A stretch of DNA of 23,306 nucleotides from GYS-P2D sp964489125. Its GTDB lineage: Bacteria; Bacteroidota; Bacteroidia; Chitinophagales; Saprospiraceae. The translations under genes were made by a program, and so were the position numbers. Where the stretch lies: contig CAZAXY010000054.1 in NCBI GenBank assembly GCA_964489125.1, positions 1 through 23,306 on the forward strand, in the 5' to 3' direction. The notes below the pieces were generated by a model that was not told where the DNA came from, ran no database searches, and saw only the letters and a list, made by a program, of their open reading frames with translations. Of this stretch, positions 6,309 to 13,458 are shown one piece after another; the stretch's first letter is position 1; the number at the start of each line of letters is the position of its first letter.

Positions 6309-8582
6309 CTACATCTTACTCACCATCACCCGCACACTCTTAGATATAGGTGTCTGGCTATCTCGTGCATATTCATGGATAGGAATCAAGGGATTAGTCT
6401 CTGGGAAGTAACTCGCCAGATTGCCCTCAGGGATATCATATGGCACGACTAAAAAGTTCTGCACTTCACGGATCTGGCCATCATAATTAGATTGTAAGCG
6501 GATCTTATCTTGAGCCTTGAGACCAAGGCGCTCCATATCTACAGGATTAATCATTACAACACGACGCTCTCCATAGATGCCTCGATATCGGTCGTCAAGG
6601 CCATAGATCGTCGTGTTAAACTGGTCATGGGAACGAATCGTCATCATCAACAACTCTCCATCCTGGAGTCCATGATCTGGCAACTGACACACCGTAAACT
6701 GCGCTCTGCCATCAGGTAACTTCGAGAAATCCCCGACTCTCGCATTGTTAGGCAGATAGAACTCCTTACCATTTGTTGTGCGCTCATTGTAATCTGCAAA
6801 CCCGCTAACTACCTTAGACAGGTCTGACCGGATGGCTCCATAATCTGTGGCATAGTTCGCCCACGGAATGTAATCGCTATCGCCAAAACATGCCTGTCCC
6901 AATGTGGAAATAATAGTCGGTTCACTCATTAGCTTGTTACTTATAGGCTTGAGTGCGCCTCTTGACGGCTGCACTTTGCCCATACTATTCTCAACGGTTA
7001 CGTATCGGGTCTGTCCCTTGGACTGATCCAGTTCTGATCGTCCTAAAGTTGGCAGTATCAATCCTACCTTGCCAGGATGTAGATGAGTACGGTTCAGTTT
7101 AGTCGAGACATGTATTGTTAGGTCACAGGACTCGACGGCCCTTACGGTATAGTGCGTATCGGAAGCAGCAGTGATGAAGTTCCCTCCCAAGGTCATGAAG
7201 AACTTAGACTTCTTCTCATGCATAGCAACAATAGACTCTACGACATCTACACCATGTTCTTTTGGCGGTAAAAATCCGTAAACCGCCTCTATCGCTTCAC
7301 GTTGTTGTTGACTGATCTTATGATTGATGCCTACGGTACGATCCCCTTGCACGTTACTATGACCCCGCACAGGACAGGTCCCAGCGCCAGGTTTCCCAAT
7401 AGATCCTTTCATCAATAATAGATTGACACACTCGAATATATTGTCGATACCATTCTTATGTTGAGTGAGACCCATGGCCCAACAGATGATGATACGTTTA
7501 ACTGGCTTAAGGATAGACATAGCCGCTTCAAAAGACTCTGGTGACACTCCGGATCTCTGAATCAAGTCTGATGACTCGTATGACGCCAAATCGGCCTTGA
7601 CAGTATCAAAGCCGCTCGTTCTATCGCTAATGAACTCCTGATCAACATGTTGGCTATCCGATAAAAGCTCTTTTTGAATTGCTTTGAGGAGGGCCACATC
7701 TTCGTTAATTCTCACTTTGAGATATACATCAGTGATTCTAGTACCCTGTCCGAGCATATCCGATACTCGCTGTGGATTGCGAAATCGCTTAAGCCCTGCT
7801 TCCTCTAGTGGGTTGATGGTGATGACCTTGGCTCCTTTCTCTTTCGCTTTTTGTAATGCTGTCAGCATACGAGGATGATTGGTGCCCGGATTTTGCCCGA
7901 GGATCATGATGACCTCAGCTTGATCCAAGTCATCGAGCGTTACGGACCCCTTTCCAATGCCTAGTGATCGTGACAAAGCCACTCCCGAACTTTCGTGGCA
8001 CATATTAGAGCAATCGGGAAGGTTGTTAGTCCCAAGTCTGCGTGCCAAGAGACTATAGAGGTAGGCCGCTTCATTAGACGATCGACCAGAGGTGTAGAAT
8101 ATTGCCTCATTAGGATCATCCAAGCCCTTCAGCTGAGCTGCAATCATCGAGAATGCCTCTTCCCAGGAAATAGGTTGATAATGACTTTCACCGGCCCTGA
8201 TGATCATCGGTTCGGTGAGCCTTCCTGATTTACCGATCTCATAATCAGACCAAGATTGGAGCTCTTCAATACTATGCTTAGCAAAGAACTCATTTCCTAC
8301 CTTGCTCAATGTAGCCTCTTCAGCTAGCGCCTTAGCACCATTTTCACAATACTCTCCAAGTACAGATCGCTTATCATCTGGATCGGGCCATGCACACCCA
8401 GGACAATCAAAGCCATCCACCTTATTCATAGCATTGATTGCCTTAAAAGCTCGCACTGGCCCCATCTCGCTGAGGAGATGATCAAGGGTCTTTTTTATTG
8501 CCCACGGTCCAGCCGCATACGCCGCTGGCTTATCAAGTTTTAATCCGGTGAACTTTTCAGAAAAAATAGATTTCTCTTCCAT
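6309..8582 (-). CDS. FdhF/YdeP-family molybdopterin oxidoreductase
   Basis: The 757-residue protein is close in length and motif to E. coli YdeP, a cytoplasmic formate-dehydrogenase-alpha-like enzyme of unknown substrate tied to acid resistance there. Diagnostic features are FDCPGCAWPDP at 58-68 with Cys60, Cys63 and a third Cys79 (EYCENGAKA), in place of the standard four-Cys iron-sulfur motif. The bis-MGD region contains FYTSGRSSNEAAYLYSLLAR, and DCSNMCHESSG places Cys195 at the usual Mo-ligand position. RGHSNVQGDRTVGI is also typical. The C-terminal MGD-binding domain is complete (YRGIYGERRVVMINP). No Tat signal is present, so it should be cytoplasmic. The sulfurtransferase FdhD, which often accompanies such enzymes, is not in the window. 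It is divergent from the GMC operon; a functional link is possible but unproven. Confidence 0.93.
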   Translation of the reverse strand: MEEKSIFSEKFTGLKLDKPAAYAAGPWAIKKTLDHLLSEMGPVRAFKAINAMNKVDGFDCPGCAWPDPDDKRSVLGEYCENGAKALAEEATLSKVGNEFFAKHSIEELQSWSDYEIGKSGRLTEPMIIRAGESHYQPISWEEAFSMIAAQLKGLDDPNEAIFYTSGRSSNEAAYLYSLLARRLGTNNLPDCSNMCHESSGVALSRSLGIGKGSVTLDDLDQAEVIMILGQNPGTNHPRMLTALQKAKEKGAKVITINPLEEAGLKRFRNPQRVSDMLGQGTRITDVYLKVRINEDVALLKAIQKELLSDSQHVDQEFISDRTSGFDTVKADLASYESSDLIQRSGVSPESFEAAMSILKPVKRIIICWAMGLTQHKNGIDNIFECVNLLLMKGSIGKPGAGTCPVRGHSNVQGDRTVGINHKISQQQREAIEAVYGFLPPKEHGVDVVESIVAMHEKKSKFFMTLGGNFITAASDTHYTVRAVESCDLTIHVSTKLNRTHLHPGKVGLILPTLGRSELDQSKGQTRYVTVENSMGKVQPSRGALKPISNKLMSEPTIISTLGQACFGDSDYIPWANYATDYGAIRSDLSKVVSGFADYNERTTNGKEFYLPNNARVGDFSKLPDGRAQFTVCQLPDHGLQDGELLMMTIRSHDQFNTTIYGLDDRYRGIYGERRVVMINPVDMERLGLKAQDKIRLQSNYDGQIREVQNFLVVPYDIPEGNLASYFPETNPLIPIHEYARDSQTPISKSVRVMVSKM

Positions 8583-8993
8583 GAGTTATAAAGAAAAGCC
8601 TTTTAATGTTGTTTACAAATTAGCTTGGTCATGCAAGTTTATGTATGCGCGATATAAAAAGTGTTCTGGGTAGCGCAATCTGTAATTAATGAGACTTTTG
8701 CACAATATAGACTAGCGACCCTCTACTGAAGCCTTCGGCGAGGCACTTTTGCAATCGGCAAAAAGTCCCCAAAACCCTTGGCCATCAGAGGCTCTGCTAC
8801 GAAGCTGCTCCCGCTGCCCCCTTAAGATGCCCCTTCCTGACCCGCCGCATTCTTTAAAATACTTTCTTTCTCTAGTAGAGGAACAACAGTGAAGTTGCTG
8901 TTTATTGCTAAACAATATGTACGCATATAATCCCTACATCATTGAGCCGCACTCAAATTCATTTTACTATCTTAAGCAGATTAAAGTAAAACT
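8583..8993. other. Divergent intergenic region
   Basis: This 411-base gap separates the divergent oxidoreductase and GMC-operon starts and must hold both promoters. I could not find a clear TTG/TAnnTTTG pair on either strand. About 120 bases are taken up by the second-family repeat. An open frame on the minus strand across that repeat is not a credible gene. Confidence 0.6.
8723..8843 (+). repeat. About 120 bp interspersed repeat, copy 1
   Basis: It aligns with 13281-13402 in the same direction. Shared blocks are GCCTTCGGCGAG, ACTTTTGCAAT, GGCAAAAAGT, CCAAAACCCTTGGCCATCAG and GCTCCCGCTGCCC. ACTTTTGC and GGCAAAAAGT form a hairpin, followed by a second small inverted pair CC-AAAACCC-TTGG. Elements with a CAAAAGTNNCCAAAA core are widespread in Bacteroidota genomes (general knowledge). 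It is GC-richer than its surroundings. Confidence 0.75.
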
Positions 8994-9530
8994 ATGACTC
9001 GTCGAGAAATTCTAAAATATACCTCGCTCTTGACAGGTACGGCGATAGCTGCACCTCTCATGACCAGCATCATATCTGGATGCCATGAGGTTCACCAGAT
9101 CCAGTCTGACTATCTGCCTAAGTTTTTCAGCACTGAAGACTTTAAACTATTGACAGATATCGTAGACATCATACTGCCAAAGACAGATAGTCCAGCTGCT
9201 TCTACAGTTGGTGTGCATCAACTCATCGACAGGATGGTTGCTGAAGTATATGACCAATCTGCGCAGGAAGGATATCAAGAAGGGTTTAATGCGCTCAAGG
9301 GGAGCTTGGATACCGATGCTAATCAGGATCTGTTGGCCCGATTGACTGACATCATGGGTGCTAAGGATACTCCTGCACATCAGTCATTGATGACAATCAA
9401 GCAACAAACCGTAGCGTACTACCTCAGCACAGAAGAAGTCAGCAAAAATTTTCTGAATTACCTACCAGTTCCTGGTGAATATGAAGGGTGTATCACCACC
9501 GAATCAGTAGGACATAAAGCATGGGCATGA
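8994..9530 (+). CDS. Gluconate 2-dehydrogenase subunit 3-like Tat lipoprotein
   Basis: The 178-residue protein resembles the small subunit (gluconate_2-dh3 family) of membrane-bound GMC sugar dehydrogenases. The N-terminus has a Tat motif (TRREILK) followed by a hydrophobic stretch and a lipobox ISGC with Cys30. It should therefore be exported folded and lipid-anchored, and probably carries the GMC flavoprotein along, since that subunit has no signal of its own (known for this enzyme class). The body has the family pattern FFSTEDFKLLTDIVDIILPK followed by TDSPAASTVGVHQLIDRMVA. It overlaps the next gene by 4 or 10 bp, pointing to translational coupling and a 1:1 complex. Upstream is an A-rich leader without a strong Shine-Dalgarno. 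The sugar or alcohol substrate is unknown. Confidence 0.9.
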   Translation: MTRREILKYTSLLTGTAIAAPLMTSIISGCHEVHQIQSDYLPKFFSTEDFKLLTDIVDIILPKTDSPAASTVGVHQLIDRMVAEVYDQSAQEGYQEGFNALKGSLDTDANQDLLARLTDIMGAKDTPAHQSLMTIKQQTVAYYLSTEEVSKNFLNYLPVPGEYEGCITTESVGHKAWA

Positions 9531-11242
9531 CATATATCAATACTAAAGGAAAGGCGGAACGCACCTACGATGCCATCGTAGTCGGGTCAGGAATAAGCGG
9601 AGGCTACGCCGCTATGGAGCTATGCCTCAAAGGATATAAAGTTCTCATGTTAGAACGTGGCAGGATGGTGCATCATGGCGACTACCCTACTGCCAGCCTT
9701 GAGAAATGGGAGCTTCCCAACCAGAATACAGTTAGCAAAGCAGAGTTAGACAAGCACTATTACAAGCAAAACAGACTCAGCTGGTGGGTGCATGAAGACA
9801 ATAAGCATTTCATCAATAAGGATGATGAGTATCCCTATGATGAAGATCATCGCTTTGACTGGATCCGTGGACATCATGTGGGCGGCAGGTCCATTATGTG
9901 GGGTAAACACTGCTACCGATGGAGCGACATAGACTTTGAGGGTAACCTTAAGGATGGCATTGCCATCGACTGGCCGATACGGTATAAAGATATCAAACCA
10001 TGGTATGACAAAGTGGAGCGATTCGTGGGTGTAGCGGGACAGGCAGAAGGCTTAAAGCAGGTGCCGGATGGCGTGTTTTTGAAGCCGTTTGAACTAAACT
10101 GTGCGGAGCAGCACTTCAAAGAAGCAGTCGGCCAGAAATACCCCTATCGAGTCGTTACTCCGGGTAGAGTAGCTCACCTCACCGAATATGACCCTGAGAT
10201 CCATCTGGGTCGTCGTGGCAAGTGCCAGACCAGAAATAAATGCTGGCGTGGATGCCCATATGGCGCATACTTCAGTAGTCAGTCCGCTACTCTGCCAGTA
10301 GCTACCGAAACTGGTAATCTAACCATACGACCCATGAGCATCGTGTCCGAGATCACATTTGACCCCGAGACTCGCAAGGCAGATAGCGTGCGAGTTAAAG
10401 ATGCTGAAACTGGTGAAGAGATGGAGTTCTTCGCACGTATCATATTTTGTAACGCCTCAACTGTTGGCACAACCGCCATACTCCTCAATAGTCGATCTGA
10501 GGAGTTTCCTGATGGCCTAGGCAATAGCAGTGGAGAACTCGGACACAATCTAATGGATCACCATTATGGCATGGGTGCAGGTGGCACGCTTCCAGGCTTT
10601 GAAGATACCTATTACAAGGGTGACAAGCCATTAGGCTTTTACATTCCTCGATTTCGCAACATCGATGATGCTACGAGACGAGATGACTATATCAGAGGCT
10701 TTGGGTATCAAGGTAGAGCGGTTAGAGGTATCAATAATCCTCCCGATCTCATTGGCGCAGACCTTAAGGACCAAATCTTCAGTCCAGGACCTTATGATAT
10801 TGCCATGACCTGCTTTGGTGAGGTATTGCCCTATCATGACAATAAGATGTACCTCAATTTTGATAAGCAGGATCAGCATGGCATGCCAATCATCACCTTT
10901 GATGCAAAACTTCGTGATAACGAGATGGCTATGAGAAAAGACGGTGTCGATTGTGCTATCGAGATGTTGGAAGCTGCAGGATGCACTGACATCTGGAGTT
11001 ATAATGATCCAACGGCCATCGGAGCCGCCATTCATGAGATGGGCACTGCCAGGATGGGTCGTGATTCTAGAACAAGTGTTCTTAACAAATGGAATCAGAT
11101 GCACGATGTTGATAATGTCTTCATTACAGATGGGTCATGCATGACGAGCGCCGCAACGCAAAATCCAAGTATCACCTATATGGCGCTAACGGCAAGAGCT
11201 GTAGACTATATGCACAAGCAAGTCAATGGCGGAGTATTGTAA
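9521..11242 (+). CDS. GMC-family flavoprotein oxidoreductase (dehydrogenase large subunit)
   Basis: The 573-residue FAD enzyme would oxidise a sugar or alcohol in the periplasm together with the Tat subunit upstream. The Rossmann motif VVGSGISGGYAAMELCLKGY lies at about 20-40, ending in LERG. GGRSIMWGKHCYRWSDIDF fits the GMC signature region, and KCWRGCPYGAYFSSQ is typical of the gluconate/sorbitol-dehydrogenase branch. Catalytic His505 lies in HEMGTARMG, and the second catalytic residue position is Asn548 in TQNPSITYMAL, as in the Asn variant of the GMC His/Asn pair. The ATG at 9521 overlaps the previous stop by 10 bp; an alternative ATG at 9527 gives an ATGA overlap. No cytochrome c subunit follows, so the electron acceptor is not evident. 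Confidence 0.94.
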   Translation: MGMTYINTKGKAERTYDAIVVGSGISGGYAAMELCLKGYKVLMLERGRMVHHGDYPTASLEKWELPNQNTVSKAELDKHYYKQNRLSWWVHEDNKHFINKDDEYPYDEDHRFDWIRGHHVGGRSIMWGKHCYRWSDIDFEGNLKDGIAIDWPIRYKDIKPWYDKVERFVGVAGQAEGLKQVPDGVFLKPFELNCAEQHFKEAVGQKYPYRVVTPGRVAHLTEYDPEIHLGRRGKCQTRNKCWRGCPYGAYFSSQSATLPVATETGNLTIRPMSIVSEITFDPETRKADSVRVKDAETGEEMEFFARIIFCNASTVGTTAILLNSRSEEFPDGLGNSSGELGHNLMDHHYGMGAGGTLPGFEDTYYKGDKPLGFYIPRFRNIDDATRRDDYIRGFGYQGRAVRGINNPPDLIGADLKDQIFSPGPYDIAMTCFGEVLPYHDNKMYLNFDKQDQHGMPIITFDAKLRDNEMAMRKDGVDCAIEMLEAAGCTDIWSYNDPTAIGAAIHEMGTARMGRDSRTSVLNKWNQMHDVDNVFITDGSCMTSAATQNPSITYMALTARAVDYMHKQVNGGVL

Positions 11243-11276
11243 TAAGCATCCTATCTTTCAATATTAAAACTAAGCC

Positions 11277-11480
11277 ATGGTGTCAATAGGGTTTCTTGTT
11301 TTTGGTGGTGGATTTGTCATTACATTATTGAAGTCAATAGGCAAAGTGCTCACAACAGACTGGGATAAAGAAACATTTTCTGCTGGATCAGTATTAAATG
11401 TCTTTAAGTGGCCACTGATCTTCTTTGTGTTATTATGCTTATTTATTGCTTACGGAATTCCATTGGCAGAGGATCTATAA
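11277..11480 (+). CDS. Small two-helix membrane protein
   Basis: The 67-residue ORF starts 34 bases after the GMC dehydrogenase stop on the same strand, so it is likely cotranscribed. One hydrophobic segment is at the N-terminus (SIGFLVFGGGFVITLL) and a second near the C-terminus (WPLIFFVLLCLFIAYGIPL), joined by a charged loop (TTDWDKETFSAGS). I recognise no family. It could anchor the dehydrogenase or pass its electrons to the quinone pool, but nothing in the sequence shows cofactor ligands such as paired His. Coding status is supported by the ATG, position and coherent helix pattern rather than by homology. Confidence 0.6.
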   Translation: MVSIGFLVFGGGFVITLLKSIGKVLTTDWDKETFSAGSVLNVFKWPLIFFVLLCLFIAYGIPLAEDL

Positions 11481-11489
11481 TGAGCTACT

Positions 11490-11514
11490 GATCTAATTTC
11501 TAAGCTATTAGATC
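11490..11514. repeat. Inverted repeat between GMC operon and ABC pair
   Basis: GATCTAAT and ATTAGATC form a perfect 8 bp inverted repeat around a 9-base loop, 10 bases after the small membrane ORF. It could be a regulator site for the ABC pair or a weak transcription end for the GMC operon. No T-run follows, so I do not call a terminator. Confidence 0.35.
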
Positions 11515-11593
11515 TAAATCAATCGGTTGCTACTGTTGTAATCGTGATCTTGGCACATCATATATTGACCCTATCTAAAGCGATATTGGCATA

Positions 11594-12511
11594 GTGAATT
11601 ATCATTTTGAATTACAACTCACAAGACTCAAGCGTTGGTTTGCATATATAGGTATTCATCCTCTTGCAGGGACGGCTGTGGCGAGCCTATTATTTATAGT
11701 CATGGCTCAGGTACTGTTTTACAAGACTTCCTATGCTCCATATCTATTGATTGGCATTGGTATGAGCATCAATATAAAACTGGGCGAAGCTCGGCGCAAT
11801 GAAATGATGCATCTGCTACATGGGAAAACAACATCTCGACAGATCAGAGTCTATGAAAATCTGATAGTCGCAACACCTTTTATACTCTACCTATTGTATG
11901 AGACGCAATGGTGGATGAGTATTGTGATGTTAATTTTAGCAGTAGGTAGTGCCCTCTTGAAATTCAGGCAAGGTATTAACTGGACAATACCGACTCCCTA
12001 TCGAAAATTAGTTTTTGAATATACCAGAGGATTCAGGAAGAACTTATGGCTAATCATCCTACTCTATTTTGTCTTTGGTCAATCTATCGTCGTTCAAAAT
12101 TTCAATTTGAGTATTGTTTGTTTGATCGCCCTAAGTCTGCTCGGAATGTCATTTATGATGAAGATCGAACAACATTATTTCATCTGGCTTTATAGGGAGT
12201 CGGCACAATCCTTCTTACTACTGAAATGGAGGATCTCAATTATCGCTATGACTATACTGACCTTGCCTATACTGATAATGGTGCTATACACTTACCCCGA
12301 CCAATGGATCCTAATACTTAGTGTCTATCTTGTTGGTCTCCTCTATCAAGGATTTGGCATCTTGGCTAAGTATTCTTCTTATCCCAGAGAGCTGTCGCTG
12401 GTAAAAAGTATCATCTTCGTAATCAGTTTGTTATTTCCTCCTCTCATGGTTCTTATATCACTACAATATTATCGTCAATCTGAGCACAAACTCTATCCAA
12501 TGCTATCATGA
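11594..12511 (+). CDS. Putative ABC transporter permease
   Basis: The 305-residue, very hydrophobic protein has about eight possible membrane helices (for example GTAVASLLFIVMAQVLFY, LWLIILLYFVFGQSIVV and ILILSVYLVGLLYQGFGIL). I see no named family motif. Its role is inferred from the overlap: its TGA stop shares ATGA with the start of the ABC ATPase, so the two almost certainly form one transporter of the ABC-2/exporter type, probably with two copies of each subunit. The start is a GTG (11594); no ATG comes earlier, and the next Met is inside the first helix. A polar loop with ARRNEMMHLLHGKTTSRQIR lies between helices and may contact the ATPase. Substrate unknown. Confidence 0.75.
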   Translation: MNYHFELQLTRLKRWFAYIGIHPLAGTAVASLLFIVMAQVLFYKTSYAPYLLIGIGMSINIKLGEARRNEMMHLLHGKTTSRQIRVYENLIVATPFILYLLYETQWWMSIVMLILAVGSALLKFRQGINWTIPTPYRKLVFEYTRGFRKNLWLIILLYFVFGQSIVVQNFNLSIVCLIALSLLGMSFMMKIEQHYFIWLYRESAQSFLLLKWRISIIAMTILTLPILIMVLYTYPDQWILILSVYLVGLLYQGFGILAKYSSYPRELSLVKSIIFVISLLFPPLMVLISLQYYRQSEHKLYPMLS

Positions 12512-13185
12512 TAGAAATCAAAAACGTACATAAAAGCTATGGCCCTAAGTCTGTACTTAAGGGTATCAATTACACCTTTAACAAAGGGAATATTTATGGC
12601 GTCGTTGGCAAAAACGGCGCTGGCAAAACCACACTATTCAAATGCATTGCTGGACTATTTCCATATGACGGAGACATCTCTTACGGCAGAGCTGGATCAG
12701 ATGTGAAGCTTGGCTTCCTCTACACTAATCCCATCACCATGAGCTATATCACAGGATGGGAATATCTTAAACTCCACTGTACAGCACGAGGTATTCAGCA
12801 AGAGGATTTTAAGGCTCAAAATATATTTGAGCTACCCCTTAATGAATATATCGAGCACTACTCGACGGGCATGCTTAAAAAGCTCGCTTTCATGGCCTTA
12901 CTGCTGCAAAAGAACGACATCTACATCCTCGACGAACCATTCAACGGTGTTGACATACAGAGCAATATCATCCTCTCCGCCGTTATTCAAAAGCTTAAGT
13001 TAGCCAGTAAAACAGTCCTTATTTCGTCGCATATCTTTTCCTCCCTTCAAGAGAACTGTGATGAGATATGCGTCTTCAACAATGGGACCATAGAAGAAAC
13101 TGTGAGGAAGGAAGATTTTAATAGACTCGGTGAGCAGTTGAAGAATGAGATTGTTGATACGAGGCTTGATCAGTTGGAGTTGTAA
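12508..13185 (+). CDS. ABC transporter ATP-binding protein
   Basis: The 225-residue cytoplasmic ATPase is complete. Walker A GKNGAGKTT is at 34-42, the signature is YSTGM at 118-122 (a variant of LSGGQ), and Walker B with catalytic Glu IYILDEP is at 138-144. His175 lies in ISSHIFSS. It is short, as is typical for ATPases of ABC-2 type exporters, and lacks C-terminal extensions. The degenerate signature (STGM without the usual GGQ) is shared by many ABC-2 ATPases. It overlaps the permease by 4 bp and should energise it. Nothing in the sequence identifies the substrate. Confidence 0.92.
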   Translation: MIEIKNVHKSYGPKSVLKGINYTFNKGNIYGVVGKNGAGKTTLFKCIAGLFPYDGDISYGRAGSDVKLGFLYTNPITMSYITGWEYLKLHCTARGIQQEDFKAQNIFELPLNEYIEHYSTGMLKKLAFMALLLQKNDIYILDEPFNGVDIQSNIILSAVIQKLKLASKTVLISSHIFSSLQENCDEICVFNNGTIEETVRKEDFNRLGEQLKNEIVDTRLDQLEL

Positions 13186-13280
13186 TTTTAGGCATTCTCT
13201 TTAAAATAGTGAATCTTATTTTCAGTCGATGCCCTCGACAAAGCCTACAATTCTCATATTTTATTGCTATCACATCACAG

Positions 13281-13402
13281 CTGCTAAGGCCTTCGGCGAG
13301 TTACTTTTGCAATTGGCAAAAAGTAACCAAAACCCTTGGCCATCAGAGGCGCGGCTACAACGCAGCTCCCGCTGCCCTCTTTTGATGCCCGTTCCTATCA
13401 CA
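13281..13402 (+). repeat. About 120 bp interspersed repeat, copy 2
   Basis: This is a same-direction copy of 8723-8843, differing at scattered bases. The central hairpin is ACTTTTGC, loop AATT, GGCAAAAAGT. It lies between two convergent genes (ABC ATPase and the fusion enzyme) and could act as a bidirectional end of transcription. An open frame at 13229-13474 across it is not credible as a gene. Confidence 0.75.
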
Positions 13403-13435
13403 CAATTGTTACAATATTATCTTCTTGAGGTCCTG

Positions 13436-13449
13436 TCCGCCGTGGCGGA
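13436..13449. repeat. GC-rich hairpin TCCGCC-GT-GGCGGA
   Basis: A perfect 6 bp GC-rich stem with a 2-base loop lies just beyond the stop of the minus-strand fusion enzyme. It could help end transcription from either convergent gene. There is no T-run, so it is listed as a hairpin, possibly another interspersed repeat. Confidence 0.5.
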
Positions 13450-13458
13450 GGTGACAAA

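Noticed and set aside
8640..8700. tRNA-like GGTAGCGCAATCTG stretch
   Set aside because: No acceptor stem, anticodon arm or T-arm could be built around it.
8712..8915. 67-residue minus-strand ORF
   Set aside because: It is a translation across the interspersed repeat; no start context and no protein-like pattern.
10631..11104. 157-residue minus-strand ORF
   Set aside because: Antisense to the GMC dehydrogenase, which keeps its conserved residues; a shadow frame.
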